Source: Tenacibaculum sp. Bg11-29
Lineage (GTDB): Bacteria > Bacteroidota > Bacteroidia > Flavobacteriales > Flavobacteriaceae
Direction of reading: 5' to 3'
Length of the DNA stretch: 64,000 nucleotides
NCBI RefSeq assembly: GCF_002836595.1
Contig: NZ_PJBB01000003.1
Span: 3,409,001 to 3,473,000 of the forward strand
Shown here: one piece after another, positions 1 through 9,966 of the stretch
How positions within the stretch are numbered: position 1 is the first letter of the stretch
How the letters are laid out: each line of letters begins with the position of its first letter
The notes under the pieces: generated by a model
Told to the model about the DNA's origin: nothing
Databases searched by the model: none
What the model saw: the letters and a program-made list of their open reading frames with translations, nothing else
Position numbers and translations under genes: made by a program

Positions 1-2
1 GG

Positions 3-515
3 CGCCTTTCTGCACCAAAGAAATTACCCGTACGACCAACAACAGATATGGCAAAAGAATCGCTATTTAATATTTTAAATAACGATTATTATTTTGATAG
101 TATTGCTGTCTTAGACTTATTTGCAGGAACAGGTAACATCAGTTACGAATTTGCTTCTAGAGGAACCTTAACAGTACATGCTGTTGATGCCCATTTTGGA
201 TGTATAAAATTTATAAACGAAACAGCTAAAGACCTTGATTTAGATATTAACACTTATAAAAGTGACGTATATAAGTTTTTAGAAAAAACATCTTTAAAAT
301 CAGATGTTATTTTTGCTGACCCTCCTTATGATTTTGATGAAGCTCAATTTTTAAAAATTGCTGATCTTGTTTTTGAACGTGAACTTCTAAACGAAGAAGG
401 TACTTTAATCATAGAACATTCTAAACATACTGATTTAACAAAACACCCAAACCATAGTTATGATAAACGCTATGGTGGTAATGTATTTAGTTTTTTCAGT
501 TTAGAAACAACATAA
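3..515 (+). CDS. rsmD: RsmD-type 16S rRNA guanine-N2 methyltransferase, 5' end outside window
   Basis: The frame is already open at the window edge and reads RLSAPKKLPVRPTTD before the first in-window ATG at 48, which matches the conserved N-terminal region of RsmD. The gene therefore starts upstream and the ATG at 48 is internal. The family methylates G966 of 16S rRNA with S-adenosylmethionine. Visible motifs are the SAM-binding segment DLFAGTGNISYEFASRG and the catalytic DPPYDF. Only roughly the first 15-20 residues seem to be missing. No clear terminator follows; the next gene starts 187 bp downstream. Confidence 0.9.
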   Translation, partial: RLSAPKKLPVRPTTDMAKESLFNILNNDYYFDSIAVLDLFAGTGNISYEFASRGTLTVHAVDAHFGCIKFINETAKDLDLDINTYKSDVYKFLEKTSLKSDVIFADPPYDFDEAQFLKIADLVFERELLNEEGTLIIEHSKHTDLTKHPNHSYDKRYGGNVFSFFSLETT

Positions 516-702
516 ATTCATATATTTTCGACACGCAAAATAAAATTAATAGATTAAATGAAGTAATATACTATTGCTTCATTTTTTCTTTTTATATATA
601 ATCATTTTAATTGATTTTGTTAAAGTTTTAATAAAACATCTTTTCTACTAATCAAAATTCAGTAACTTTCCGCTTATTTTTAAAAATAATCAAAAACAGA
701 AA

Positions 703-2940
703 ATGAAAAAATATTCTACATTACTATTTTCAGCTCTTTTTGTATCCGCTTCAATATTTGCGCAAGAAACAATTAAAAAGGAGCCACAAAAAGGTCATAC
801 AGATCAAAACAAATTTCGTCAATTGAAAGATGTTTTAGCTACACCTAATGACCAACGTACAGCTTCTGGCGCTCCTGGACATGCATATACACAACAAAAG
901 GTTGACTATGTAATGGATTTACGTTTAGATGAATCTTCAAATAAATTGTATGGAGATGAAACTATTACTTACCATAATAATTCTAGAGATCAATTAGACT
1001 ATTTATGGGTTCAACTAGATCAGAACATGCGTGCTCCTGACTCTAAAACACCATTAGCAGAATCTAAAAGTGCCAATGGTTTTATGACTCCAGAAAAGTT
1101 TATTTCTGAAAACATGGATAAACCAAAAGATTTTGGTTATAAAATAGAAGCTGTAAAAAATGCAGATGGTGTCGATTTATCATATACTATTAATCATACG
1201 ATGATGCGTATTAATTTACCAAAAGCATTAGCTTCTGGTGAAGTTTTTAAATTTAAAATAAAATGGAATTATTTAATCAATAATTCTGTTAAAGATGGAG
1301 GTCGTTCTGGCTTTGAATCATTTCCTGATGGAAACAAAAACTATACTATCGCTCAATTTTTTCCTCGTTTAGCTGTTTACAACAATGTTGAAGGATGGCA
1401 AAATATGCAATTTTGGGGTCGTAGTGAATGGGCTTTAGAATTTGGTGATTATGATGTAAAACTAACTGTACCTGCCGACCATATTGTAGATGCTACTGGT
1501 GAATTACAAAATGAGAAAGATGTATTAACTAAAGAGCAACGTAATCGTTGGGAAAAAGCTAGAAAATCATATAAAAACCCTGTTTTTATTGTTACTCAAA
1601 AAGAAGCTGAAGCTAACGAAAAGAAAAGAAGTACTAAAACTAAAACATGGCACTTTAAAGCAAATAACGTACGTGATTACGCATTTGCTTCATCTAGAAA
1701 ATATATATGGGATGCTATGGCAGTAAAAATTAATGGTAAAAACATTATGGCTGTTTCATTATATCCTAAAGAAGGAAACCCTTTATGGGAAGAACATTCT
1801 ACAAGAGTCGTTGCTAATACTTTAGAAGAATATTCTAAAATGACTTTTGATTATCCTTATTCAAAAGCGATTTCTGTACACGCAAAAGATCAAGGAATGG
1901 AATATCCTATGATTTGTTTTAACTATGGTCGCCCTAATGCAGATGGTACCTATTCTGATAGAGTTAAGAACGGAATGATTGGAGTAATTACTCATGAAGT
2001 AGGTCATAATTTTTTTCCTATGATTGTAAATTCTGATGAACGTCAATGGACATGGATGGACGAAGGTTTAAACTCTTTTGTTGAGATTTTAGCAGAATTA
2101 GATTATGATCCAAAATTCAATACAGGTAATTTGCCAAAAGATATTGTTCGTTATATGAGTTTAGATCAAAAAAGATTAACTCCAATTATGGCGCAAGGTG
2201 ATTATGTAAAAAACTTCGGGCCTAATGCATATACAAAACCAGCAGCTGGTTTATATATGTTACGTCAAACAATTATGGGACCTGAATTATTCGATTATGC
2301 TTTTAGAACTTACGCAAAAAGATGGATGTTTAAGCACCCTACTCCTGCTGATTTCTTTAGAACAATGGAAGATGCTTCTGGAATGGATTTAGATTGGTTC
2401 TGGAGAGGTTGGTTCTATTCTACTGATTATTCTGACATTGGTCTTAAAGAGGTAAAAACACTTTACGTAACAGATAAACAAACTGATAGAGTGAAAGAGT
2501 TAATAAAAACAAACCCACGTGCAAAAGCTTATTTTGAATCATTAGGTGATTTAGTTTTCTTAACAGATAAAAAAGAAGATGCAAATACAGATAAAGTAAA
2601 AAGCTATATTAATTCTTTATCAGCTGACAAAAAAGCTACTTTAAAAGTGTTGCCTAAATATATCTATCAAGTTGAATTTGAAAAACCAGGAGGTTTGCCA
2701 ATGCCACTTATAGTTGAATTAACATATACTGACGGTAGTAAGAAACGTGATATTTTTCCTGCACAAATTTGGATGAAAAATGATAAAAAAGTGTACAGAG
2801 TTTTTACTTCTGATAAAGAGGTAAAAAGTATTGTAGTTGATCCTGATTTAGAAACAGCTGATATTGATACTTCAAATAACAGTTGGCCAAAGAAAACAAA
2901 TAGTAAGTTTGATAAATTTAAAGGTAAAGTTAAAAACTAA
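703..2940 (+). CDS. Secreted M1-family (gluzincin) metallopeptidase
   Basis: A 745-residue protein with a signal peptide (MKKYSTLLFSALFVSASIFA, cut near AQ-ET). The zinc site is HEVGH at residues 431-435, followed 18 residues later by Glu454 in WMDEGLNSF; this is the HExxH-x18-E pattern of M1 aminopeptidases. The usual GAMEN exopeptidase motif is replaced by GMEYPM. The product probably cleaves peptides in the periplasm or at the cell surface. The C-terminal 150 residues are lysine-rich with no domain I recognise. It is a single-gene unit closed by a strong hairpin. Confidence 0.88.
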   Translation: MKKYSTLLFSALFVSASIFAQETIKKEPQKGHTDQNKFRQLKDVLATPNDQRTASGAPGHAYTQQKVDYVMDLRLDESSNKLYGDETITYHNNSRDQLDYLWVQLDQNMRAPDSKTPLAESKSANGFMTPEKFISENMDKPKDFGYKIEAVKNADGVDLSYTINHTMMRINLPKALASGEVFKFKIKWNYLINNSVKDGGRSGFESFPDGNKNYTIAQFFPRLAVYNNVEGWQNMQFWGRSEWALEFGDYDVKLTVPADHIVDATGELQNEKDVLTKEQRNRWEKARKSYKNPVFIVTQKEAEANEKKRSTKTKTWHFKANNVRDYAFASSRKYIWDAMAVKINGKNIMAVSLYPKEGNPLWEEHSTRVVANTLEEYSKMTFDYPYSKAISVHAKDQGMEYPMICFNYGRPNADGTYSDRVKNGMIGVITHEVGHNFFPMIVNSDERQWTWMDEGLNSFVEILAELDYDPKFNTGNLPKDIVRYMSLDQKRLTPIMAQGDYVKNFGPNAYTKPAAGLYMLRQTIMGPELFDYAFRTYAKRWMFKHPTPADFFRTMEDASGMDLDWFWRGWFYSTDYSDIGLKEVKTLYVTDKQTDRVKELIKTNPRAKAYFESLGDLVFLTDKKEDANTDKVKSYINSLSADKKATLKVLPKYIYQVEFEKPGGLPMPLIVELTYTDGSKKRDIFPAQIWMKNDKKVYRVFTSDKEVKSIVVDPDLETADIDTSNNSWPKKTNSKFDKFKGKVKN

Positions 2941-2961
2941 TATTTTTTTCTTATATATACA

Positions 2962-2988
2962 AAAACCCGCTTTTAAAGCGGGTTTTTT
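2962..2988 (+). terminator. Intrinsic terminator after the M1 peptidase gene
   Basis: Perfect stem AAACCCGCTTT / AAAGCGGGTTT followed by TTTAT, 21 bp after the stop codon. Confidence 0.85.
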
Positions 2989-3019
2989 ATTTATCAATAT
3001 GTTTCGTTCTAAAATAGCG

Positions 3020-3208
3020 TTATACCAAATAATATAAAATGAGTTTAAATTGAATAGAATATACAAGTAAGTAATATTATGATTTAAATGGCTTTTAATA
3101 TAGAAATTACAGTAATAAACCAATTCTATTATTAATCCTATTTTATTAAAGGATATTCAGTCATAATAAGTGCCAATAGCTTTAAAAACAATATTATATT
3201 TGGTATAA
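3020..3208. repeat. MITE-like segment bounded by inverted TTATACCAAAT
   Basis: The gap 2941-3350 has no gene. Inside it, TTATACCAAATAATAT at the left is matched in reverse complement at the right (ATATTATATTTGGTATAA). This delimits about 190 bp of AT-rich DNA with no reading frame. The length and terminal inverted repeats suggest a miniature mobile element, but no target duplication is evident. Confidence 0.35.
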
Positions 3209-3270
3209 ATAATAGCATCTTATCAAGATGTAATTATATAAATAATTACGATACTCTTTTATCAAATAAA

Positions 3271-3300
3271 AAAGGTAGTGATTTGTATATCACTACCTTT
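3271..3300 (-). terminator. Bidirectional hairpin terminator
   Basis: AAAGGTAGTGAT and ATCACTACCTTT form a 12-bp stem with a T-run on both strands. It lies about 50 bp past the stop of the minus-strand gene at 3351-3785. Confidence 0.75.
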
Positions 3301-3350
3301 TTTTATTTGTTAATTTGTAATGCTATTGTCAAAATAGCACAATACTTTAT

Positions 3351-3785
3351 TTACTTTCTAAATAACTTATTAACCTCGTCTAAAGTTAATAATCTAGATT
3401 CGGTAAGAACATCTGGTTCACGGCTTACATATTGTTCTATTTGCAATTTAATTATACCATCTTCTCTTTCATACTTTAAATAAACCACATCTCCATTTGC
3501 TTTTATTTGGTATTTACTTCCTGCAGCTTCATCAAAACCTCTAACCATAATTCCGTGTAGCTTATCTGCATCATTATCAAGGTTTTTAAAAGTAAAAGAC
3601 ACATATTCATTTATCGGATTATTAATGTTTTTATAAAATAAATTATAAGCTTCATCACCTATTTTCTCCAAGTAAACAAATTCTACTCGCCCAACAATTT
3701 CAACTTTTGCTGTTTCAATGAATTCAATTTGAGAATACGATACAAGTGAAAAAAATAATGCTGCTAAAAAAAATAGTTTCTTCAT
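3351..3785 (-). CDS. Small secreted protein of unknown function
   Basis: 144 residues beginning with a clear signal peptide (MKKLFFLAALFFSLVSYSQ). The mature part is beta-rich and charged (KVEIVGRVEFVYLEKIGDEAYN, then YQIKANGDVVYLKYERED) and ends in a short helix, LDEVNKLFRK. I do not recognise a named family. It is monocistronic, with a hairpin terminator after it. A periplasmic or exported location is inferred only from the signal peptide. Confidence 0.75.
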   Translation of the reverse strand: MKKLFFLAALFFSLVSYSQIEFIETAKVEIVGRVEFVYLEKIGDEAYNLFYKNINNPINEYVSFTFKNLDNDADKLHGIMVRGFDEAAGSKYQIKANGDVVYLKYEREDGIIKLQIEQYVSREPDVLTESRLLTLDEVNKLFRK

Positions 3786-3921
3786 AAATTTAAGGGTTTA
3801 AAAGTTTGATATAAATGTATTTAATTATAATTAGAAATTATAACGTTTTAAAATAAAAAAAATTATAGTTCAAATATAAACTTATATGAGCAATTTATTT
3901 AAAATATCATTCATTGAATGG

Positions 3922-4347
3922 TTACATATACAAAATTACTACACTTATTATACTTAAAAACAGACATAAAGGAGAGAAATACTTTGTATCATTTTTAGCA
4001 AACAACGTACCTTTTGTTTTCTTAAAAAAACCAACATATTTAAAATCGCCAATGGCCCTTAAAAAGAAAACTATTCCTATTATATACAACCCTGTATTAA
4101 TAATCGAATTGGGTACAAAATGAACAGTTACAATTTTTGCTTTTACGGCATATAAAATTGCTGCAAACGCTAATAAAAATGCAACAATAATAGTAATTAT
4201 TTTACTAGGTTTTAATTTCAAATTATTTTCTTCATCAGTTGGCAAAACCGCTTTATATCCCCATTTTACCCCAGCTGACCATAAAAAATGAATTACTGAT
4301 AAAAATATAAGTATAAAAAAAGCTATCCAACCTAAAAAATAAACCAT
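3922..4347 (-). CDS. DUF3995-like four-helix membrane protein
   Basis: 141 residues with four predicted membrane helices: residues about 4-24, 50-68, 83-100 and 122-140. The N-terminal helix followed by HFLWSAGVKWGYKAVLP resembles DUF3995 proteins, which have no known biochemical role. The gene is divergent from hutI with only 48 bp between the start codons, so the two probably share a promoter region. Confidence 0.7.
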   Translation of the reverse strand: MVYFLGWIAFFILIFLSVIHFLWSAGVKWGYKAVLPTDEENNLKLKPSKIITIIVAFLLAFAAILYAVKAKIVTVHFVPNSIINTGLYIIGIVFFLRAIGDFKYVGFFKKTKGTLFAKNDTKYFSPLCLFLSIISVVILYM

Positions 4348-4364
4348 CTTTTATAGTTTTTACG

Positions 4365-4372
4365 TAGTTTTG
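4365..4372 (+). promoter_or_regulatory. Candidate Bacteroidota -7 box for hutI
   Basis: TAGTTTTG fits the TAnnTTTG consensus and lies 23 bp before the hutI ATG. No convincing -33 TTG is visible at the right spacing. Confidence 0.35.
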
Positions 4373-4395
4373 TGTTACAAATTTAAGAAAACAAC

Positions 4396-5634
4396 ATGAC
4401 AACTTTATTAATAAATATCAAGGAATTAATACAAGTAAGAGAAATTTCAGTAAAAAAGGTTTCAGGGAAAGAAATGAATATTCTACCTACTATAAAGAAT
4501 GCTTTTCTATTAATTGAAAATGATATAATTATTGATTTTGGTACTATGAATAATTTATCTGTTTCTTCTGATAATATTATTGATTGTACAGGTAAAATGA
4601 TTCTTCCTACTTGGTGTGATTCACATACACACATTGTATATGCAGGAAATAGAGAACAAGAATTTGTTGATAGAATTAACGGATTAACCTATGAAGAAAT
4701 TGCGAATAACGGAGGTGGAATTCTAAATTCAGCAAAAAAACTACAAGAAACATCAGAAGATGATTTATACAACCAATCAGCTGTTCGTTTAGAAGAGGTT
4801 ATGAAACTTGGTACTGGTGCTGTAGAAATTAAATCGGGTTATGGTTTAACTGTTAATGCTGAATTAAAAATGTTACGTGTTATAAAAAAATTACGCGATA
4901 ACTATAAATTACCAATCAAAGCTACTTTTTTAGGAGCACATGCTTTTCCTAAAGAATATAAAGATAATAAAGAGGGATATATTAATTTAATTATTAATGA
5001 AATGTTACCTAAAATAGCTGAAGAAAAATTAGCTGACTTTATTGATGCTTTTTGTGAAACAGGTTATTTTTCAGTTAAAGATACCGATCGAATTTTAGAA
5101 GCAGGAAAAAAACATGGATTAACACCCAAAGTACATGTAAATCAATTTACAACAATTGGTGGAGTTCAAGTAAGTGTAAAACATGATGCTTTATCTGTAG
5201 ATCATTTAGAGATAATGAATTCTGATGATATTGATGCTTTAAAAGGTACTAGAACAATGCCAGTTGCTCTGCCATCTTGTTCTTATTTTTTAAGTATACC
5301 ATATACGCCTGCAAGAGCTATTATTTCAGCAGGCTTACCATTAGCTTTAGCTACTGATTTTAACCCTGGATCTACTCCTTCTGGAAATATGAATTTTGTA
5401 GTTGCTACTGCTTGTATTAAAATGAACATGACACCTGAAGAAGCTATTAATGCTGCAACTATAAACGGAGCTTATGCAATGAACTTAGCAGATGAAGTTG
5501 GTAGTATTACCAAAGGTAAAAAAGCAAACTTTATTATTACAAAAGAAATTTTAAGTTATGGCGCAATACCTTATAACTTTGGTTCGGTATTAATTGATTC
5601 TATTTTTATTAATGGAAAAGAAATAGACAAATAA
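4396..5634 (+). CDS. hutI: Imidazolonepropionase (histidine degradation)
   Basis: 412 residues, the usual family length. HutI hydrolyses imidazolone-5-propionate to N-formimidoyl-L-glutamate, the third step of histidine breakdown in the cytoplasm. Metal and substrate motifs are intact: DSHTHIVYAG (His77, His79), KSGYGL, HVNQFTTIGG, VDHLEIMN and ALATDFNPGS. It is an amidohydrolase-superfamily TIM barrel. No other hut genes are adjacent, so the rest of the pathway must be encoded elsewhere. A hairpin terminator follows. Confidence 0.95.
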   Translation: MTTLLINIKELIQVREISVKKVSGKEMNILPTIKNAFLLIENDIIIDFGTMNNLSVSSDNIIDCTGKMILPTWCDSHTHIVYAGNREQEFVDRINGLTYEEIANNGGGILNSAKKLQETSEDDLYNQSAVRLEEVMKLGTGAVEIKSGYGLTVNAELKMLRVIKKLRDNYKLPIKATFLGAHAFPKEYKDNKEGYINLIINEMLPKIAEEKLADFIDAFCETGYFSVKDTDRILEAGKKHGLTPKVHVNQFTTIGGVQVSVKHDALSVDHLEIMNSDDIDALKGTRTMPVALPSCSYFLSIPYTPARAIISAGLPLALATDFNPGSTPSGNMNFVVATACIKMNMTPEEAINAATINGAYAMNLADEVGSITKGKKANFIITKEILSYGAIPYNFGSVLIDSIFINGKEIDK

Positions 5635-5707
5635 TCTAATATATATTTAAGACTAAAAGATAAAAAATGATTTTATGTTTGTTTTAAAAAAAATATAAAA
5701 ATTAAAT

Positions 5708-5732
5708 AAGCCCTAACAAGGGCTTGTTTTTT
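5708..5732 (+). terminator. Terminator between hutI and priA
   Basis: AAGCCC-TAACA-AGGGCTT hairpin followed by GTTTTTT. It lies between the convergent genes hutI and priA. Confidence 0.75.
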
Positions 5733-5761
5733 AGTTAAAATTTTTAACTAAAAATCCATTT

Positions 5762-8206
5762 TTAATAAGCATCTACATCAATAATAAAACGGATAGGTCT
5801 AAAATCTTTAACCGCTTCAAAAGTGTTTTTAACTTTAAGTACTTGTTCTTTCGTTTTCCCTAACGATTGTTTTGGCGGAATTTTAATTACCAAATTTTTA
5901 ATATATAAATTTCGAACACGAGAAACGGCTGGTGCTGTTGGCCCTAGTACATTATCTTTAAAAACGTTTTGTAACGCTTTTGTTAACCAGTTTATACCAC
6001 TATCTACTCTTGCATAATCTTTATGCTTTAGCGTAATTTTAATTACTTTATAATATGGTGGATATTGAAACTGCCAGCGATCTTGTAACTGTTCTTTATA
6101 CATTTCTGCATAGTTTGTTGTAGAAACTTGTTGCAAAATTTGATGGTACGGGTTAAATGTTTGTATGGCTACTTTACCTTGTTTTTTAGTACGTCCTGCC
6201 CTACCCGATACTTGTACCATCAATTGATATGCACGTTCATGTGCTCTAAAATCAGGGAAATTTAACATTGAGTCGGCATTTAAAACACCTACTAATGATA
6301 CGTTTTCAAAATCTAATCCTTTAGATAACATTTGTGTACCTACCAAAACATCAATTTCTTGTGCTTCAAAAGCGCCTATTATTTTTTGATATCCATATTT
6401 ACCACGAGTCGTATCTAAATCCATTCTTCCGATATTATGCTTCGGGAACAATTCTTTTAATTCTAATTCTATCTGTTCTGTACCAAAACCTTTAGTATCG
6501 AGTGTTGCGCTTCCACAAGCTCCGCAACTATTAGGCATTGATCTTTGATAATGACAATAATGGCATTTTAATTCTCTTCTAAATTTATGAAAAGTTAAAC
6601 TCACATCACAATTGGGGCATTGTGGAGAAACACCACAAGTTGTACATTCAACTACCGGAGAAAAACCACGACGATTTTGGAATAAAATTACTTGCTCTTT
6701 TTGTTCTAAAGCTTCATTTATCATTAATAACAAACGATCAGAAAAGAGTCCTTTCATCTCCTTTTTTCGATGTTTTTCTTTCACATCAATCAACTCAATT
6801 TTTGGTAATTGAATATTCCCAAAACGTTTTGTTAATTCTACAAAACCATATTTATTTTGTTTTGCATTAAAATAGCTTTCTAATGATGGAGTTGCTGAAC
6901 CTAGTAACACTTTAGCCTTATGTAAATGCCCTAAAACTACCGCTGCATCACGTGCATTGTACCTTGGTGAAGGCTCAAACTGTTTGTAAGACGTTTCATG
7001 TTCTTCATCAACCACAATCAAACCTAAGTTTGAAAATGGTAAAAATCCTGATGAACGAGCTCCTAAAATAATTTGCGCTTTCGGTTTATTTTCTAATACG
7101 TTATTCCACACTTCAACACGTTCATTCATTGAATATTTTGAGTGAAATACCGATATAAAGTTTCCGAAATAACGTTGTAAACGGGTAATTATTTGTGTTG
7201 TTAAGGCTATTTCTGGTAATAAAAATAATACTTGTTTTCCTTCAGCAATAACCTCTTTAATTAATTTTACATAAATTTCTGTTTTACCAGAACCAGTAAC
7301 CCCATGAAGTAAAGTTACATTTTGGGTTTCAAAAGTAGTTTTTATCTCTTTAAAAGACTGTTGCTGAAACTCATTCAATTCTTTTATTTGATTCGTTTCA
7401 CCTTTAAAATTAATTCTATCTGTTTGTATTTGATAAAGCTCAAAAATATCTTTGTCAACCAACGCTTTTATTACTGCTGAAGAAGCGCCTGATTTATCTT
7501 CTAATTCTTTTGCTTTTATAGGCTTTTTAGAAGCTGCTAATTGAAAATATGCAAGTACTGCTTCTCGTTGTTTTTTAGCTCTAGAAAGCGCTTCTAATAA
7601 TCCTTGGAGTGCTTCATTAGATTCATATGTTGCATTTAAACGAACATACTTTACCAATTTTGGTTTGTAAGTTTCGTAAATTTCTTCTTTAATAAAAGCT
7701 GCTTCTTTGTTTATTAAACCATCAATAATAGGTAACACCGTTTTCTTTCCTAAAATATCTGATACTTGGTGAATGGTTATTTGAGAATGGTTATGTAACG
7801 CTTCAAATATTAAAAATTCTTCGTCGGTTAAAGTAGTTTCATCTGTAAAAGTCTCATTTTTATAGATAATCGTTTCACTTTCTAATAAAAAAGCGGATGG
7901 TAATGCCGCTCTATATACATCACCTAAAGAACACATATAATAGCTAGAAATCCATTCCCAATGTTTTAATTGACGCTCAGCTACAATAGGTTTTTCATCT
8001 AAAATTTGATGAATATCTTTCGCTTTGTATAATTCTGGAGCATTTTGATGAATATTAAACACCAACGCTGTATAAATTTTACTTTTACCGAAAGAAACAG
8101 CAACACGCATTCCTTTTTTAAGGAATGAATATTCTGCTTCGTTTACAGCGTATGTAAACGTTTTTTGCAGTGGAATGGGTAATATGACGTCGATGAAATA
8201 TATCAT
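5762..8206 (-). CDS. priA: Primosomal helicase PriA
   Basis: 814 residues, normal for the Bacteroidota family. PriA recognises stalled forks and reloads the replisome. The N-terminal DNA-binding domain (FIDVILPIPLQKTFTYAV) is followed by Walker A GVTGSGKTEIY near residue 301 and the DEEHETSYKQ box near residue 398. A zinc module of paired cysteines lies at about residues 518-570 (CTTCGVSPQCPNC, CHYCHYQ, CGACGS), and the helicase C-terminal motif is QVSGRAGR. Its start is 11 bp downstream of the lipoprotein gene stop, so the two are probably co-transcribed. Confidence 0.96.
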   Translation of the reverse strand: MIYFIDVILPIPLQKTFTYAVNEAEYSFLKKGMRVAVSFGKSKIYTALVFNIHQNAPELYKAKDIHQILDEKPIVAERQLKHWEWISSYYMCSLGDVYRAALPSAFLLESETIIYKNETFTDETTLTDEEFLIFEALHNHSQITIHQVSDILGKKTVLPIIDGLINKEAAFIKEEIYETYKPKLVKYVRLNATYESNEALQGLLEALSRAKKQREAVLAYFQLAASKKPIKAKELEDKSGASSAVIKALVDKDIFELYQIQTDRINFKGETNQIKELNEFQQQSFKEIKTTFETQNVTLLHGVTGSGKTEIYVKLIKEVIAEGKQVLFLLPEIALTTQIITRLQRYFGNFISVFHSKYSMNERVEVWNNVLENKPKAQIILGARSSGFLPFSNLGLIVVDEEHETSYKQFEPSPRYNARDAAVVLGHLHKAKVLLGSATPSLESYFNAKQNKYGFVELTKRFGNIQLPKIELIDVKEKHRKKEMKGLFSDRLLLMINEALEQKEQVILFQNRRGFSPVVECTTCGVSPQCPNCDVSLTFHKFRRELKCHYCHYQRSMPNSCGACGSATLDTKGFGTEQIELELKELFPKHNIGRMDLDTTRGKYGYQKIIGAFEAQEIDVLVGTQMLSKGLDFENVSLVGVLNADSMLNFPDFRAHERAYQLMVQVSGRAGRTKKQGKVAIQTFNPYHQILQQVSTTNYAEMYKEQLQDRWQFQYPPYYKVIKITLKHKDYARVDSGINWLTKALQNVFKDNVLGPTAPAVSRVRNLYIKNLVIKIPPKQSLGKTKEQVLKVKNTFEAVKDFRPIRFIIDVDAY

Positions 8207-8217
8207 TATTCTACTAT

Positions 8218-8901
8218 TTATAAAGGTGCTGGTGGAGGTGGTAGTTTTGGAAATATAAAATTTTCAAAAGGCTTATAATCGGTTAGCAATAATATTTGTA
8301 GTGGATATTCATTTTTTAAAGAATCTATATTCTGTTTTTGAAACTTTTTGATAAAATTAAAATATGATATTGAAATTGTATCTAAGCTGTTAGATAATTT
8401 TTCTGTTGACTTTTTTGTTAAATCATGATAGTCAAGATAAATTATACACTTATCAGGGCTATCCGCATACTCTAGTTTTTTACCTCTATTTAAAAATTGT
8501 TTATTTAATAATTCACTAAAATTAGTAACCTCAAGTACTCTACTCAAATCATAGTTATGATTAAAATATGTTGTGTCACGTTTAAAATTATATTTTATAT
8601 CAATTATATTTTTCGATTTGGGACAAAAAGTTAAACTTCTACAAAAAACAACAAAAAACAAGTTGATAGGCAAGTCATTTAGATTTGTTCTAATAAATTG
8701 ATTCTTATATTCTATCTCTTTACAATATTTATTATTCCTTATTTTTTCAATTGTATCAATTGAAAAAACAAAAGTAGAATCCGTATTTTTTTGAGTAGGA
8801 AAAACGTCTTTCATTGTTAAAACTCTTTCTTTTGGAGTTTTGACACAAGAAACTATCAGTAATAGTAAGATAGGTATTATATACGTTTTTAACTTTTTCA
8901 T
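8218..8901 (-). CDS. Hypothetical lipoprotein
   Basis: 227 residues starting with a lipoprotein signal (MKKLKTYIIPILLLLIVSC, lipobox IVSC). No family recognised. The mature region has a TFCPKSKNI segment and the C-terminus ends in an unusual proline-rich KLPPPPAPL tail. It lies directly upstream of priA with an 11-bp gap, which suggests one transcript without implying related function. Confidence 0.75.
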   Translation of the reverse strand: MKKLKTYIIPILLLLIVSCVKTPKERVLTMKDVFPTQKNTDSTFVFSIDTIEKIRNNKYCKEIEYKNQFIRTNLNDLPINLFFVVFCRSLTFCPKSKNIIDIKYNFKRDTTYFNHNYDLSRVLEVTNFSELLNKQFLNRGKKLEYADSPDKCIIYLDYHDLTKKSTEKLSNSLDTISISYFNFIKKFQKQNIDSLKNEYPLQILLLTDYKPFENFIFPKLPPPPAPL

Positions 8902-8958
8902 CTAATATCAAAACTACACAAAAATCACTACATTGTAAATAGATAAACCACTATATTT

Positions 8959-9813
8959 ATGAAGTCATTAGAATGGAAATCGAAAGGAGTATTTATTAAA
9001 ATTAATAAGCATACTCTTTTTGTTATTGATGAAGGAAATTCTGAAAACACCTTGGTTATTTTACACGGATATCCTACTTCTTCATTTGACTATTATAAAG
9101 CCCTACCCTATTTAGCTAAAAAATACCGAGTAATTATTCATGATCATTTAGGTTTTGGTTTTTCTGACAAGCCTTTAGACTATTCTTACTCTTTAATTGA
9201 ACAAGCCGATATGGCTTTACTTTTATGGAAAAAATTAGCACTACAAAACGTAACATTATTGGCGCACGATTATGGTACAAGTGTTGCTACTGAAATTATT
9301 GCAAGACATAATCAGAATCAGTTAAATATTAATATCGAAAAACTGATTCTTAGCAACGGAAGTATGCACATTGAATTAGCTAAATTGAGAACTATTCAAA
9401 AATTATTAAAGAATAAAATTACAGGAAAATGGGTTGCTAAATTGGCAAATCAAGCAATTTTCAATAGAAATATCCAAAATATTTATTTTGATGCATCAAA
9501 AATATCACAAGAAGAACTTAATGAAATGTGGTTTCAAATTAATTACAACAACGGAAGAAATGTTATTCATTTATTAAGTAATTATATAAACGAACGTTAC
9601 TTCTTTTGGTATCGTTGGATTGGTGCTTTAACACAAACTAAAATTGAAACTAACATTATTTGGGCTACTCACGACCCCATTGCTGTAAAAGCCATCGCCG
9701 AACAATTGCATAAAGAAATACCGAATAACGAATTGCATTGGTTAGAAAGCACAGGACATTTCCCGATGTTAGAAAAGCCGAAAGAATGGAGTGAATTGGT
9801 GTTAAAAGAATAA
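8959..9813 (+). CDS. Alpha/beta-hydrolase of the epoxide hydrolase/haloalkane dehalogenase type
   Basis: 284 residues with one alpha/beta-hydrolase fold. The oxyanion loop is LHGYPTSSFDYY and the nucleophile elbow reads AHDYGTS. This places Asp, not Ser, at the nucleophile position, as in epoxide hydrolases, haloalkane dehalogenases and MEST-like proteins. The catalytic His lies in STGHFPMLEKP. No signal peptide, so it is probably cytoplasmic. The substrate cannot be told from sequence. It is divergent from the lipoprotein gene at 8218-8901. Confidence 0.85.
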   Translation: MKSLEWKSKGVFIKINKHTLFVIDEGNSENTLVILHGYPTSSFDYYKALPYLAKKYRVIIHDHLGFGFSDKPLDYSYSLIEQADMALLLWKKLALQNVTLLAHDYGTSVATEIIARHNQNQLNINIEKLILSNGSMHIELAKLRTIQKLLKNKITGKWVAKLANQAIFNRNIQNIYFDASKISQEELNEMWFQINYNNGRNVIHLLSNYINERYFFWYRWIGALTQTKIETNIIWATHDPIAVKAIAEQLHKEIPNNELHWLESTGHFPMLEKPKEWSELVLKE

Positions 9814-9843
9814 GTTTTTTTATATTTTTAAAAATATAAAATG

Positions 9844-9928
9844 TGTCATTCTGAACTTGTTTCAGAATCACATAATACTATAAATGAGTAAATAAGATGA
9901 GCCCCTGAAATGAATTCAGGGTGACGAG
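9844..9928. repeat. Imperfect palindromic intergenic repeat
   Basis: Two stem-loops in tandem: TTCTGAACTTGTTTCAGAA and CCTGAAATGAATTCAGG, ending in GTGACG. The TGTCATTCTGA...TCAGG.TGACG framework resembles dispersed palindromic repeats seen in other Flavobacteriaceae (from memory, not searched). It lies between convergent genes. Confidence 0.45.
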
Positions 9929-9966
9929 ATAATCATTTGACAGAAAACGGATATACATTATAAGTT

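Noticed and set aside
6612..6870. Two + strand frames inside priA
   Set aside because: They lie opposite the conserved zinc-cysteine region of priA and have no family features.
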